Below are positions 30,795 through 41,243 of a stretch of DNA of 64,000 bases, one piece after another. Within the stretch, counting starts at the first letter, position 1; each line of letters begins with the position of its first letter. The stretch comes from Rappaport israeli (GTDB taxonomy: Bacteria; Pseudomonadota; Gammaproteobacteria; Cardiobacteriales; Cardiobacteriaceae). The stretch spans positions 62,001 to 126,000 of the forward strand of contig NZ_LXHZ01000004.1 of the NCBI RefSeq assembly GCF_001888055.1. Direction: 5' to 3'. The notes beneath the pieces were generated by a model that had not been told where the DNA came from, did not search any database, and was given only the letters and a program-made list of their open reading frames with translations. The translations under genes and the position numbers were made by a program.

Positions 30795-32135
30795 ACCTTC
30801 GCGACAATTTTTTGGCACTGATGGGGTAAGAGGGGCGGTAGGTGAATTGCCTATGACCCCACAATGGGTCATGCAATTAGCATGGGCGGTTGGACGGATT
30901 TTAAATGATTATGGTTATGCTGGTGAAAAGGTAATTATTGGCAAAGATACGCGCATTTCAGGCTATTTATTTGAAAATGCAGTCGTTGCTGGATTATCAG
31001 CTGCGGGAATGGATGCGCATTTATTAGGTGTAATGCCCACGCCAGCAATTGCTTATTTTACCCGTACATTTCAAGCTGCGGCAGGCATAGTCATTAGCGC
31101 ATCGCATAATCCATTTAGTGATAATGGTGTGAAAGTATTTGCGCGCGGTGGCTTTAAATTGCCTGATGAAATGGAGCAAGAAATTGAGCGCTACTTACAA
31201 AAACCAATGAAAATGGTGCCTTCAGCGGAGCTGGGTAAGGCGTATCGCATACCTGAAGCACGTGGACGCTATATTGAATTTTGTAAAAACTCAATTCCGC
31301 TAGGATTGCCATTTTTGCGCTTAAAAATCGTAGTAGATTGTGCTAACGGCGCGACGTATGCTATCGCACCTGAAGTATTTAAAGAATTAGGCGCAAAAGT
31401 AGTTGTGATTAATGCCGAACCCAATGGTTGTAATATTAACGCTGGAGCAGGCTCAACGCGCCCTGAATCACTACAAAGGAAAGTGCGCGAAGAGCAGGCA
31501 GATTTGGGCATTGCCTTTGATGGAGATGGTGATCGCTTAATTTTAGTCGATAGCAACGGGCGCGTGCTAGATGGAGATGTTATTTTATACGTGATTGCTA
31601 AATATCGCGCTTTTAAAGGAGATAAGTTGCAAGATATTGTAGGCACACAAATGACCAATATTGGTTTGGAACAGTCATTTGCCAAAATGGACATTCGATT
31701 GCATCGCACAAAAGTTGGCGACCGCTATGTGCTAGAAAAAATGCAACAAATTAATGCCTGCATAGGGGGCGAGAACTCTGGACATATTATTTGCTTAGAC
31801 CGCAATTCAACTGGCGATGGCATTATCGCAGCATTACAAGTAGTAGCCGCTATCTTGGAAATGAATCAAAGCATTAATGAATTGATTAAAGATTTAACTA
31901 TGGCAACACAAGTTGTTAAAAGCGTTCGTGTAAGTAATCAAGAAACAGTAATGCAGGCACAAGGCGTACAACAAGCACTCAAAGAATCGCTTTCAATATT
32001 AGGCGATAACGGTAGAGTACTAGTGCGCCCATCTGGTACAGAGCCAAAATTCGTGTGATGGCAGAAGGTGGTGATGAAGAGCAAGTTCATGAAGTTGTTA
32101 AAAAAATAGTATCTAGTATTTTAAAGGAGAATTAA
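30781..32135 (+). CDS. glmM: Phosphoglucosamine mutase, with one frameshift
   Basis: Interconverts glucosamine-6-P and glucosamine-1-P for UDP-GlcNAc. 451 residues when read through. The active-site serine loop [15 protein letters not shown], metal loop DGDGDRLI, sugar loop GGENSGHII and phosphate loop [11 protein letters not shown] are visible. One A is missing from the run at 32046-32049 inside the phosphate loop, so the raw frame stops 26 residues early. Essential enzyme, hence probably an error. Overlaps nhaA by 14 nt and abuts tpiA directly (TAA then ATG). Confidence 0.94.
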
Positions 32136-32860
32136 ATGCGTACACCAATTGTAGCAGCAAACTGGAAAATGAATGGCAATATACAATTGCTAGAATCTTT
32201 TGCTAAACAGTCGTGGAATACACGCTCTGCGCAAGTTATCTGGGGATTACCCAGCATTTATTTAGTAAAAGCAAAACAGTTGGGACTATCTGCCTTAGCC
32301 GCGCAAGATGTCAGTGCGCATGAGAAAGGTGCTTATACAGGTGAACTCTCAGCAGAAATGCTTCAGGAAGTGGGATGTGAATACGTTATTCTTGGGCATT
32401 CAGAAAGAAGAAGCTATCACCAAGAAGATGAAGCATTATTGGTTGAAAAATGTAAGCAATTAAAAAAGCAAGGCCTAAAAGCAATTTATTGTATTGGTGA
32501 ATCTTTAGAAGAGTATGAAAATCAACAAACAGACGAAGCGCTTAAACGCCAGCTTGACCCAATTATAGAAGCCGGTTTGTTAGATGAACAAAGTGTGATT
32601 GCTTATGAGCCTGTCTGGGCAATTGGTACAGGTAATACCGCAACCCTTAAATACGCACAAACAGTGCATGCAAAAATCCGCAACATGTTGAAAGAAAAAT
32701 ATGCTACTATCGCCCCTTCAATACGTATTTTATACGGCGGTAGCGTTAAAGCTGATAATGCAAGTCAATTATTTTCAGGAGAAGATATTGATGGTTTTTA
32801 GTTGGTGGCGCATCGCTAGAAATTCAATCATTTCAAGGAATTATCGAGGCTATTTCATGA
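32136..32860 (+). CDS. tpiA: Triosephosphate isomerase, with one frameshift
   Basis: Glycolytic isomerase, 241 residues when read through. The catalytic residues are all present: N and K in AANWKMNGN, His in VILGHSERR, Glu in AYEPVWAIGTG, and the phosphate loop YGGSVK. The last 20 residues (LVGGASLEIQSFQG and on) are shifted by one missing T in the run 32795-32799. The stop overlaps the secG ATG (ATGA). glmM-tpiA-secG-tRNA-Leu is a conserved gammaproteobacterial block. Confidence 0.95.
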
Positions 32861-33228
32861 CAGTAATGATTGCGCAAATTATATTTTTAGTAGTTTCCAT
32901 TGCACTTGCTATTATTATTTTGTTACAGCAAGCAAAAAGCGGTGGCATGGGTTCCTCCTTTGGAGGCGCCTCTTCGACCGTATTTGGTGCACGTGGTGCG
33001 GGTTCTTTTCTATATAAAGTGACTAGATTTTTAGCAATTGTGTTTTTTATTAGTGCATTGGGTTTAGGATATTTGCAAAATAAATCATTGACACACCAAA
33101 CAATTTTAAATCAAACTGAATTAGAAACCCAAAAAATAGAAGCAACAGTTGACGTACCGCAGACAAGCGCGGATAATACGCAACCTGCTTCACGTACCGA
33201 TATTCCTAATGCAGCAGTCGCTCAGTAG
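32857..33228 (+). CDS. secG: Preprotein translocase subunit SecG
   Basis: Small membrane subunit of SecYEG. 123 residues with two hydrophobic helices (VMIAQIIFLVVSIALAIIILL and a second near 60-75). The conserved cytoplasmic loop is QQAKSGGMGSSFGGASSTVFG. The C-terminal tail is polar and unstructured. Start ATG 32857 overlaps the tpiA stop; an earlier in-frame extension lies inside tpiA and is rejected. The tRNA-Leu follows 18 bp later. Confidence 0.93.
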   Translation: MTVMIAQIIFLVVSIALAIIILLQQAKSGGMGSSFGGASSTVFGARGAGSFLYKVTRFLAIVFFISALGLGYLQNKSLTHQTILNQTELETQKIEATVDVPQTSADNTQPASRTDIPNAAVAQ

Positions 33229-33246
33229 GAATGCATAAAGTCAATT

Positions 33247-33331
33247 GCCGACGTGGTGGAATTGGTAGACACGCTATCTTGAGGGGGTAGTGGCGAAAGT
33301 CGTGCGAGTTCGAGTCTCGCCGTCGGCACCA
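33247..33331 (+). tRNA. tRNA-Leu(GAG)
   Basis: An 85-nt class II tRNA with a long variable arm, acceptor stem GCCGACG/CGTCGGC and encoded CCA. The anticodon loop TTGAGGG gives GAG. It is very close in layout to E. coli leuU, which also follows secG. Confidence 0.95.
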
Positions 33332-33380
33332 ATAATCAATAATTAAGACAATTATCCGTCTGAGGTAAAGGTATTAAAGC

Positions 33381-34715
33381 ATGATATCGATTAAAAAAGG
33401 CATTGAGCTCCCAATTCAGGGTGGGCTCAACAATCATACGGTTCACAAGGTATCTCCAACAAAAACGGTAGCAGTTTTAGGTGATGATTTTATCGGACTA
33501 AAGCCTACTATGATGGTACAAGAAGGCGAGAAAGTTAAAAAAGGACAACCGCTTTTTGAGGATAAAAAAACAGCGGGTGTTTTTGTTTGTGCGCCGGTTT
33601 CTGGTGTGGTGCAATCTATTGCACGAGGAGAGCGCCGTCGTTTGCTTTCAGTAATTATTAAACCTGAAGGTGAAGAGAGTATTACTTTTGAGCCTTTAAA
33701 AGTTAAGACAATCGCACGAGAGGATGTTGTAAATCGTTTGGTTGAAAGTGGCTTATGGACTGCTTTGCGCGCGCGTCCTTTTGATCGTTTGGTTAAGCTT
33801 GATGGTAAGCCTTTTGCCATTTTTGTAAATACCATGGATAGTAATCCATTAGCACTTGATCCGTTAATTGCTTTAGAAGGGCGTGAGAATGATTATTTGC
33901 TAGGACTAAAAGTGCTAGAAAAGCTCACTGATGGCAATATTTATATCTGCCATAAACCTCAAGCACAGTTGCCGCAATCTGATGTTAGTCGTGTTAAATT
34001 GCAATCTTTTTCAGGCGTGCATCCTGCTGGTTTGGTAGGGACGCATATTCATTTCTTAGAACCTGTGAGTTTAGACAAAATTGTTTGGCATATTGGCTTG
34101 CAAGATTTGTTGGCATTTGGACAGCTTTTCCGCGAAGGGACTATTGATAATGAGCGTCTTGTTGCCTTGGTTGGTCCAGGTTTGAAAGAGCCTAAAATTA
34201 TCAAAACCACTCGAGGCGCTTCCTTAGAAGAATTAGTGCAAGGAAATTTGCATGAAGGAAAACAACGTTTAATTTCTGGTTCTGTTTTTTCTGGAAGACA
34301 AGCATTTGAGGATACTGCTTATTTAGGTCAATACGACCAGCAAATTTTTGTTCTTCCTGAGGGTGGTGAAAGTGTATTTTTAGAATTTATGCGCCCTGGA
34401 AAAACTGTTTTTTCAAAAACTAATGCTTATTTAGGGAAATTTTTGGGAGAAAAACTACCTTTTACAACCGCTTTGCAAGGCTCGCCACGCCCTATTTTGC
34501 CGTTTGGTGTTTATGAAACAGTGATGCCGCTAGATATTTTGCCAGCGCTACTGCTTAAAGCATTAGTTGTAAAGGATACTGAGGCGGCAGTCCAGTTAGG
34601 TGCTTTAGAGTTAGTTGAGGAAGATATTGCGTTGCTAACTTATGTAGATCCAGGTAAACATGATTTTGGCGCTATTTTGCGTGAAAACCTTACATTGATT
34701 GAACAGGAAGGTTAA
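33381..34715 (+). CDS. nqrA: Na+-translocating NADH:quinone reductase subunit A
   Basis: First gene of the nqrABCDEF operon. 444 residues, normal for NqrA. Landmarks are IKKGIELPIQGG at the N-terminus, PVSGVVQSIARGERRRLLS, and ETVMPLDILPALLLKALVV near the end. NqrA is the cytoplasmic subunit that carries the quinone site. The start has GAGGTAAAGG upstream. The next gene begins 4 bp after its stop. Confidence 0.95.
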   Translation: MISIKKGIELPIQGGLNNHTVHKVSPTKTVAVLGDDFIGLKPTMMVQEGEKVKKGQPLFEDKKTAGVFVCAPVSGVVQSIARGERRRLLSVIIKPEGEESITFEPLKVKTIAREDVVNRLVESGLWTALRARPFDRLVKLDGKPFAIFVNTMDSNPLALDPLIALEGRENDYLLGLKVLEKLTDGNIYICHKPQAQLPQSDVSRVKLQSFSGVHPAGLVGTHIHFLEPVSLDKIVWHIGLQDLLAFGQLFREGTIDNERLVALVGPGLKEPKIIKTTRGASLEELVQGNLHEGKQRLISGSVFSGRQAFEDTAYLGQYDQQIFVLPEGGESVFLEFMRPGKTVFSKTNAYLGKFLGEKLPFTTALQGSPRPILPFGVYETVMPLDILPALLLKALVVKDTEAAVQLGALELVEEDIALLTYVDPGKHDFGAILRENLTLIEQEG

Positions 34716-34719
34716 GGGA

Positions 34720-35861
34720 ATGAAATCTTTTTTTGATAAATTAGCGCCGCATTTTGAAAAAGGCGGTAAGCTTGAATATTTCTATCCGCTTTATGAAGCG
34801 GGTGCGACTATTTTTTATAGCCCAAATTTTGCTACAGCACGTCCGACACATGTTCGGGATGCTATTGATTTTAAACGAGTGATGATTATTGTGTGGGCAG
34901 CAGTATTTCCAGCAATGTTTTTTGGCTGGTACTTCACCGGTAGCAATGCAGCGCTTGCCTCAGGTGTTGAAAGAAATTTATTTGAAAATCTCTGGTTTGG
35001 GGCAAAACTTCATTTGCCTATCTATATAGTTACTTTTATTGTGGGGGGTTTTGGGAAGTTTTATTTTCGCTGATTCGAAAACATGAAATTAGCGAAGGAT
35101 TTTTTGTTACCTCCATTCTATTCTCTTTAATTGTTCCAGCGACCATTCCACTTTGGCAAGTGGCTTTGGGTATTTCGTTTGGGGTGGTTATTGGTAAAGA
35201 AATTTTCGGTGGCACAGGGCGCAATTTTGTTAATCCAGCATTAACCGCGCGTGCCTTTTTATATTTTTCCTATCCAAGCGATATTTCTGGTGATAAACCA
35301 TGGGTTGCTGTTGATGGTTATTCTGGTGCAACGCCTTTATCACAAGCCTACACTGATGGAATGAATGGCGTTATAGAGCACTGGAGTTGGTGGGATGCTT
35401 TCTGGGGTAATGTTCCGGGTTCTATTGGCGAGGTCTCTACTTTTGCAATTTTAATTGGGATGTTAATTATTGTAGGAACAGGCGTTGCTTCTTGGCGCAT
35501 CATTGCTGGCGTTTTTGCAGGCGGTGCGGTGATGTCTATTATTTTTAATTTGGTTGGTAGTGAAACGAATCAAATGTTTGCTATGCCGTTTTGGTGGCAT
35601 TTTGTCTTAGGCGGTTTTGCATTTGGCGCTATTTTTATGGCTACTGACCCAGTAACTGCTTCAGTAACTAATTTAGGACGCTATATTTTCGGATTCTTAG
35701 TTGGAGTGATGACGATTTTAATTCGTGTGGTTAATCCTGCTTTTCCCGAAGGGATTATGTTAGCGATTTTATTTGCTAACTTATTTGCGCCAATTATTGA
35801 TTATTTTGTTATGAATGCGAACATCAAGCGTCGTAAGGTGAGAACACATGTCAGCCAATAA
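34720..35861 (+). CDS. nqrB: Na+-NQR subunit B, with one frameshift
   Basis: Membrane subunit with covalently bound FMN and part of the Na+ path. Read through, about 380 residues with roughly nine helices. The flavinylation motif is visible as YSGATPLSQ, and [20 protein letters not shown] is a family signature. Frame breaks at the T4 run 35049-35052 (one T short) inside the stretch [15 protein letters not shown]. The 3' end overlaps nqrC by 14 nt. The attached FMN requires the ApbE encoded at the end of this operon. Confidence 0.93.
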
Positions 35862-36655
35862 TTCTAAATTTCAGGTATTTAAGTTTGCCGCTATTGTTTG
35901 TTTGGTTTGTTCATTAGTGGTATCTGTTACAGCCATTGGATTACGTGCAAAACAACAACAAAATTCTCTTGATGAAAAGCGTATTAATATTTTACGTGCA
36001 GCAAATCTAGTTGATAGTGAGGAAAAATTATCTACTCAGGCGATTGATGAGCGTTATGAAAAAAATCACCCCTACGGTTGTTGATTTCCAAACAGGTGAA
36101 TTAGATACATCAGTAGATGCTAAGACTTACGATATGTATTTGGCAGCAAATAATCCACAAGAAAGCAAGGCGCTAGATAATGACCCTGCGAGCATTAAAC
36201 GCCGCGCGGATAAAGGTTCAGTGTATTTATTGATTGAAAATGATGAGATTAAGCGCGTGATTTTGCCCATTCAAGGCTATGGTTTGTGGTCAACCATGTA
36301 TGGTTTTACAGCCTTAACATTAGAGGATACTGTTGAAATTAGTGGGATTACTTTTTATTCCCATGGTGAAACGCCTGGTTTAGGTGCGGAAATTACCAAT
36401 CCTAACTGGCAGAAAAAATGGGAAGGATTAGAGCCTTATGATGATAACGGTCATCCAGAAGTGGTTGTGGCTAAAAATGCTAATAGTGAGCGTAGTAATG
36501 AGGTCGATGCGATTGCAGGGGCGACTTTAACCAGTCGTGGCGTGCAAAGTTTGATGAATTTTTGGCTTGGCGAACAAGGCTATGGAAAATTCATTAAAAA
36601 GCTACAAGAAGGTGAAATCACAGTAGAAGAACTAAAAAATGCTAAAGGCGTTTAA
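35848..36655 (+). CDS. nqrC: Na+-NQR subunit C, with one frameshift
   Basis: Single-span, mostly periplasmic subunit with covalent FMN. About 268 residues. The N-terminal membrane helix is at 8-30, [17 protein letters not shown] and [11 protein letters not shown] are NqrC signatures, and the flavinylation site is [12 protein letters not shown] (Ala in place of the more common Ser before GAT). Frame breaks at the A7 run 36059-36065, where the data carry one A too many (or lack two). Upstream residues match the N-terminus and downstream ones the rest, with nothing lost. Confidence 0.92.
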
Positions 36656-36678
36656 TTTATTGGATATGAGGTAATAAA

Positions 36679-37368
36679 ATGAGTAAGGCAAAGATTGATT
36701 ATAAAAGAATTCTGTTTACACCAATTTTTGATAATAATCCAATTGGATTGCAGGTTTTAGGCATTTGTTCAGCGCTTGCTGTAACTGGGAGTATGAAAAC
36801 AGCTTTGTTAATGTCGTTGGCATTAACTACTGTAACAGGATTTTCTAATTTATTTGTGAGTTTAATTCGCCATCATATCCCCAATAATATTCGTATCATT
36901 GTGCAAATGACAGTGGTAGCGTCTTTGGTTATTTTGGTAGACCAATTATTAAAAGCATTTGCTTTTGAGCTATCAAAACAACTTTCTGTTTTTGTCGGCT
37001 TGATTATTACTAACTGTATTGTCATGGGGCGATTAGAAGCCTTTGCAATGACAAATGACCCATTGCCTAGCTTTTTAGATGGTATTGGTAACGGCTTGGG
37101 TTATAGCGCTTTGCTAATGAGTGTTGGAACCATTCGTGAAATTTTAGGCTCAGGAACTTGGTTTGGATTATCAGTTTTACCTGCGGTTAAAGAGGGTGGT
37201 TGGTATGTCCCTAATGGCATGATGGTTTTGCCTCCGAGTGCATTTTTTATTATCGGACTATTGATTTGGGCATTGCGTACTTGGAAGCCACAGCAAGTAG
37301 AAAAGCCTGAATTCACTGAAGCTAAAGCCGCTAAGCCATTGGTTGGCGGGCATCCTGCGCATTCATAG
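36679..37368 (+). CDS. nqrD: Na+-NQR subunit D
   Basis: Integral membrane subunit, 229 residues, about six helices. [20 protein letters not shown] at the start, [17 protein letters not shown] and [13 protein letters not shown] in the middle carry the conserved cysteine that with NqrE holds an intramembrane iron-sulfur cluster. The Lys/Pro-rich C-terminal tail is cytoplasmic. 11 bp separate it from nqrE. Confidence 0.95.
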   Translation: MSKAKIDYKRILFTPIFDNNPIGLQVLGICSALAVTGSMKTALLMSLALTTVTGFSNLFVSLIRHHIPNNIRIIVQMTVVASLVILVDQLLKAFAFELSKQLSVFVGLIITNCIVMGRLEAFAMTNDPLPSFLDGIGNGLGYSALLMSVGTIREILGSGTWFGLSVLPAVKEGGWYVPNGMMVLPPSAFFIIGLLIWALRTWKPQQVEKPEFTEAKAAKPLVGGHPAHS

Positions 37369-37379
37369 GAGTTAAAGCA

Positions 37380-37991
37380 ATGGAACATTATTTAAGTTTA
37401 TTGGTGCGCTCTATTTTCATTGAAAATATGGCATTATCGTTTTTCCTTGGAATGTGTACTTTTTTAGCGGTATCAAAGAAAATCGGCACAGCAATTGGTT
37501 TGGGTTTGGCTGTTGTTATCGTGCAAACCATTACAGTTCCCGTTAATAATTTGTTGTATCAGTTCTTGCTCAAGCCTAACGCAGCGCTTTGGCAAAACTT
37601 GGGAATTGACGTTAATATTAGTTTTTTAGGATTGATTGCTTATATTGGCGTTATCGCTGCTTTGGTGCAAATTCTTGAGATGTTCTTGGATAAATATGTT
37701 CCAGCGCTATATGCAGCGTTGGGAATATTCCTGCCTTTAATCACAGTAAATTGTGCGATTTTAGGGGGTTCATTATTTATGGTTGAGCGTAATTATAATT
37801 TTCCTGAATCAGTAGTCTATGGTGTGGGTAGTGGCGCAGGCTGGGCACTGGCAATTGTTTTGCTTGCTGGCGTGCGCGAAAAGTTGCGCTATGCTGATGT
37901 GCCAAAAGGATTAGAAGGGCTTGGCATTGTGTTTATTTCGGCTGGACTTATGGCAATCGGCTTTATGTCTTTCTCTGGTATCCAATTGTAA
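37380..37991 (+). CDS. nqrE: Na+-NQR subunit E
   Basis: Integral membrane subunit paralogous to NqrD, 203 residues. Landmarks are [26 protein letters not shown] at the N-terminus, [22 protein letters not shown], and [20 protein letters not shown] at the end. The cysteines in GMCTF and VNCAI are the iron-sulfur ligands shared with NqrD. Co-transcribed with the rest of the operon. Confidence 0.95.
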   Translation: MEHYLSLLVRSIFIENMALSFFLGMCTFLAVSKKIGTAIGLGLAVVIVQTITVPVNNLLYQFLLKPNAALWQNLGIDVNISFLGLIAYIGVIAALVQILEMFLDKYVPALYAALGIFLPLITVNCAILGGSLFMVERNYNFPESVVYGVGSGAGWALAIVLLAGVREKLRYADVPKGLEGLGIVFISAGLMAIGFMSFSGIQL

Positions 37992-38002
37992 AGGGAAAAA
38001 TT

Positions 38003-39220
38003 ATGGAAATTGTATACGGTGTAGCAGTCTTTACCTTATTAATATTATTGCTTGCTGGTATTATTTTGGTGGCAAGAAAATGGTTAGTACCAGAAGGGAA
38101 CGTTAAAATTCTAGTCAATGGCGAGAAAGAGATTTCTGTGCCAGCGGGTGGAAAGTTATTAGGAGCTTTGGCTGAAGGGAATTTGTTCGTTTCTTCTGCT
38201 TGTGGTGGTGGGGGTACTTGTGGGCAGTGTACGGTTCATGTTACTGAAGGTGGTGGCGAGATTTTACCTACTGAGCTCAATCATATTTCTAAGCGTGAAG
38301 CACGCGAAGGGAAGCGCCTATCATGTCAGGTTGCTGTTAAAAATGATATGAAAGTAGAAGTTGATGATGCTGTTTTTGGGGTTAAAAAATGGGAGTGTGA
38401 GGTTATTTCTAACGATAATGTCGCTACTTTCATTAAAGAATTAGTGCTTAAGATTCCAGATGGTGAGTCTGTGCCTTTCCGTGCTGGAGGATATATTCAG
38501 ATTGAATGCGGTCCTTATGATATTAACTATTCAGATTTTAATGTGGCTGAAGAGTATCGCGAAGATTGGGAAAAATTTGGTTTATTTAAAATTAATGCGG
38601 TGAATAATGAAAACGTTACCCGCGCTTATTCAATGGCTAATTATCCAGAAGAAAAAGGGATTATTATGCTCAATGTGCGTATTGCCTCACCACCGCCTAA
38701 TAATCCAGATGTGCAACCTGGTTTGATGTCGAGCTATATTTTTAATTTAAAAGCAGGGGATAAAGTAACCATTTCTGGTCCATTCGGTCATTTCTTTGCT
38801 AAAGATACTGATGCTGAGATGGTATTTATTGGAGGCGGTGCGGGAATGGCGCCGATGCGTTCGCATATTTTTGACCAATTAAAGCGGTTAAACTCTAAGC
38901 GCAAAATCACTTTTTGGTATGGTGCGCGCTCTAAGCGTGAGATGTTCTATGTTGAGGATTTCGACCAGTTAGCAGAAGAGTTTCCAAATTTTGAATGGCA
39001 TGTTGCATTGTCTGATGCTTTGCCAGAAGATAATTGGGATGGCTACACGGGCTTTATCCATAATGTGGTTTATGAAAATCACTTGAAAAATCATCCTGCG
39101 CCTGAAGATTGTGAATATTATATGTGTGGTCCACCGATTATGAATAAATCAGTTATTGAGATGTTGCATAATCTTGGGGTTGAAGATGAAAATATCTTGC
39201 TAGATGATTTTGGTGGCTAG
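38003..39220 (+). CDS. nqrF: Na+-NQR subunit F (NADH dehydrogenase)
   Basis: Electron entry subunit, 405 residues. One N-terminal membrane helix, a plant-type 2Fe-2S ferredoxin domain ([16 protein letters not shown] with a fourth Cys in RLSCQ), then a ferredoxin-NADP reductase-like FAD/NADH module: RAYSMANYP for [17 protein letters not shown] and [12 protein letters not shown] for NADH, ending LDDFGG. All four cluster cysteines are present. apbE overlaps its end. Confidence 0.96.
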   Translation: MEIVYGVAVFTLLILLLAGIILVARKWLVPEGNVKILVNGEKEISVPAGGKLLGALAEGNLFVSSACGGGGTCGQCTVHVTEGGGEILPTELNHISKREAREGKRLSCQVAVKNDMKVEVDDAVFGVKKWECEVISNDNVATFIKELVLKIPDGESVPFRAGGYIQIECGPYDINYSDFNVAEEYREDWEKFGLFKINAVNNENVTRAYSMANYPEEKGIIMLNVRIASPPPNNPDVQPGLMSSYIFNLKAGDKVTISGPFGHFFAKDTDAEMVFIGGGAGMAPMRSHIFDQLKRLNSKRKITFWYGARSKREMFYVEDFDQLAEEFPNFEWHVALSDALPEDNWDGYTGFIHNVVYENHLKNHPAPEDCEYYMCGPPIMNKSVIEMLHNLGVEDENILLDDFGG

Positions 39221-40253
39221 CGTGTTGTTGCGTTTTCACTTTATTTTGATGCCACTGTTAATACTAGTGGCATCATTTTTATTGGGCTGTGGTAATGCTC
39301 AGACTAAGGCAAACGTTGCTAAATTTAGTGGTCAAACCATGGGAACCTATTGGCATGTTTCTATTGCCTCGGAAATAGCACAAGATGATTATGCTGAAAT
39401 TGAACAACGCATTGAGCAAATGTTGCTGGAAGTCAATCAGTCGATGTCAACTTATATTGCTGATTCTGAGCTAAGCCGATTTAATCAGTTGCCAGCTAAT
39501 ACGCTTTATCCCATTAGTGAAAATTTGCGCACAGTTATGACAGCTGGTTTAAAAATTAGTGAAATGACGCAGGGTTATTATGATATTACCGTTGCGCCGT
39601 TGGTTAATTTATGGGGCTTTGGTGCAAAAAAAATCTCTGCTAAGCCAACGCCTGAGGCGATTGAGCAAACAATGGCGCAGGTTGGCTTTGAGCATGTGCA
39701 ACTCAATCAAGATGGACTAATTAAAGATGCGGATGCAGTTCAGGTAGATTTGTCTTCTATTGCAAAAGGATTTGGGGTTGACCAATTAGCGCATTTGTTG
39801 GAATCGTTAGGCTATAGTGATTATTTGGTGGAGATTGGAGGAGAAGTTGTTGCCTCAGGGACAAAATTTAATCAGCCTTGGAAAGTGGCGATTGAAAAGC
39901 CTGCGCAGGATCGGCAAATCCAGCAAGTAATAGAGCTAAAGGGTGAATATACGGCATTGGCAAGTTCGGGAAACTATCGTAATTTTATTGATTACGAAGG
40001 AGCGCGCGCGGTACATACGCTTGACCCTAAAACAGGTTATCCAGTGCTATCGCCTTTATTAGCGGTAACAGTGATTGGTGAGGATTGCATGCATGCTGAT
40101 GCCTATGCAACAGCTTTGATGGTATTAGGAGAGCGTGCGCCTGAATTTGCGCAAACGCACAATCTTTTGGCATTAATGATTTTTAGCGATGGCAAAGAGG
40201 GTTTTGAAGTAGTTTATAGCCCTGAATTTATTAAAAAGTTTGGAGAGAAGTAA
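39204..40253 (+). CDS. apbE: FAD:protein FMN transferase (flavin transferase) lipoprotein
   Basis: Attaches FMN to threonines of NqrB and NqrC. About 349 residues. Signal peptide with lipobox [10 protein letters not shown]. Landmarks are [47 protein letters not shown] and the metal-binding [14 protein letters not shown]. The start is uncertain: ATG 39204 overlaps nqrF by 17 nt, GTG 39222 and ATG 39249 are alternatives that still keep the lipobox. Its place directly after nqrF gives the function. Confidence 0.93.
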   Translation: MILVASVLLRFHFILMPLLILVASFLLGCGNAQTKANVAKFSGQTMGTYWHVSIASEIAQDDYAEIEQRIEQMLLEVNQSMSTYIADSELSRFNQLPANTLYPISENLRTVMTAGLKISEMTQGYYDITVAPLVNLWGFGAKKISAKPTPEAIEQTMAQVGFEHVQLNQDGLIKDADAVQVDLSSIAKGFGVDQLAHLLESLGYSDYLVEIGGEVVASGTKFNQPWKVAIEKPAQDRQIQQVIELKGEYTALASSGNYRNFIDYEGARAVHTLDPKTGYPVLSPLLAVTVIGEDCMHADAYATALMVLGERAPEFAQTHNLLALMIFSDGKEGFEVVYSPEFIKKFGEK

Positions 40254-40471
40254 TGTTGACAGTGTTTTTAATTGTTTTTGCGGTAATGATGTTAACCGTA
40301 CTCATTATGGCGGTGGGTGTTTTTTTTGGACGAGCGCCGATTAAGGGTAGCTGTGGTGGTTTAGGTGCAGTGGGAATTGAAAAAGCTTGTGGTTGTGTAG
40401 ATTCTTGTAAAAATGAAGAAGCAGAGAAAAGGATGATGCCACAAGATAAAGCAGGGTTATATCGCCCATAG
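40253..40471 (+). CDS. nqrM: Na+-NQR maturation factor NqrM
   Basis: 72-residue protein (DUF539 family) required to assemble active Na+-NQR, probably by delivering iron to the NqrD/E cluster. One N-terminal membrane helix is followed by a Cys-rich segment, GSCGGLGAVGIEKACGCVDSC. The ATG overlaps the apbE stop by one base. This is the last gene of the nqr operon, and a terminator follows. Confidence 0.93.
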   Translation: MLTVFLIVFAVMMLTVLIMAVGVFFGRAPIKGSCGGLGAVGIEKACGCVDSCKNEEAEKRMMPQDKAGLYRP

Positions 40472-40490
40472 AACTAAAACATTAAAGAGA

Positions 40491-40521
40491 AACGCCAGTT
40501 TATTCAATAACTGGTGTTTTT
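40491..40521 (+). terminator. Terminator of the nqr operon
   Basis: AACGCCAGTT pairs with AACTGGTGTT around an 8-11 nt loop and runs into T5, 20 bp after nqrM. It also marks the boundary between core genome and the accessory region. Confidence 0.85.
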
Positions 40522-40589
40522 GCACATAAATTCAAATACTTAGTAAATTGTAAAGAGTAACTAAGGGTAAAAGCATAGGGCTTGTGGTT

Positions 40590-40889
40590 TCATTGGTTTT
40601 TGCTCGCATAATCTCTTATGGCTCTTTCAATCTCTTTGTCGTAGTCCACGTACTCTCTTTCGATTCTTTCTATCTGTTTGGCAACGATTGCATCAAGCTC
40701 TTCCTCGCTTGCATCACGTGCAAATGTTTCTGCTAATTCTAAGTCTTCCTCCATTTCTTGCAGAAAATACGCGAGTGCTTCAGGATTGTATGCTAGGTCT
40801 TTACGGATATAATCCATTTCAGCCAAGATATCTTCTGGCTTACTGCCAGCATTCGTTTTTCTTTCTAAAAGAAGGGTTGGTATATACAT
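40590..40889 (-). CDS. Small acidic helical protein, candidate immunity protein 2
   Basis: 99 residues, strongly acidic and predicted almost all helical; no family recognised. Its central part (KPEDILAEMDYIRKD, then LAYFLQEMEEDLELAETF) lines up with the 51-residue product of the next gene (PVEDIQALIDELRAK, IAFLEDMLDFAKTLEE). The two look like paralogues. It lies about 200 bp downstream of that gene on the same strand, behind the MuF-JAMM gene. Position, acidity and duplication are what one expects of an immunity array in a polymorphic toxin locus, but this is inference. The gap 40890-41087 holds nothing I can recognise. Confidence 0.6.
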   Translation of the reverse strand: MYIPTLLLERKTNAGSKPEDILAEMDYIRKDLAYNPEALAYFLQEMEEDLELAETFARDASEEELDAIVAKQIERIEREYVDYDKEIERAIRDYASKNQ

Positions 40890-41087
40890 TTAATTCTCCA
40901 ACAATTTTTCTAAATTTATCTTCTTTAGATATTTTTCTAATTTAGGCGTTAATAAAAATTCGTAGTGTATTATACCTTTTTTGTATAGCAATAGGTTCAT
41001 GCAATGGTCGGTAATTAAATTTCTTTGTTCTACTCAGGAATTATAAAGAAGCAAGGTTTTATGTTTTTATTCATTGGCATTCTTGAC

Positions 41088-41243
41088 TCATTCTTCCAAT
41101 GTTTTTGCGAAATCTAACATATCTTCAAGAAAAGCAATATCATCGGCATAAGCTTCAGACTCTTTTGCTCGCAATTCATCAATTAGCGCCTGAATATCTT
41201 CTACTGGGCTGAATGGTCCTAAGTGGTGTAATACTGATGGCAT
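41088..41243 (-). CDS. 51-residue acidic protein coupled to the MuF-JAMM gene, candidate immunity protein 1
   Basis: A short gene with a start MPSVLHHLGPFSPVEDI and end DMLDFAKTLEE. Its ATG overlaps the stop of the MuF-JAMM gene as TAATG, so it should be translated by coupling. Acidic and helical. It resembles the first half of the 99-residue protein further downstream and may be a shortened copy. No known family recognised. The coupling is the strongest argument that it works with the upstream protein, for example as its immunity or antidote. Confidence 0.6.
   Translation of the reverse strand: MPSVLHHLGPFSPVEDIQALIDELRAKESEAYADDIAFLEDMLDFAKTLEE

Noticed and set aside
33340-33380. CCGTCTGAGG near the nqr start as a Neisseria-type DNA uptake sequence
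   Set aside because: Only a partial match to GCCGTCTGAA, and I noticed no second copy in the window; chance is likely.
35848-36655. Split nqrC as two functional genes
   Set aside because: The upstream part is only the membrane helix and the downstream part the FMN domain; a one-base change in the A-run joins them exactly as in other NqrC proteins.
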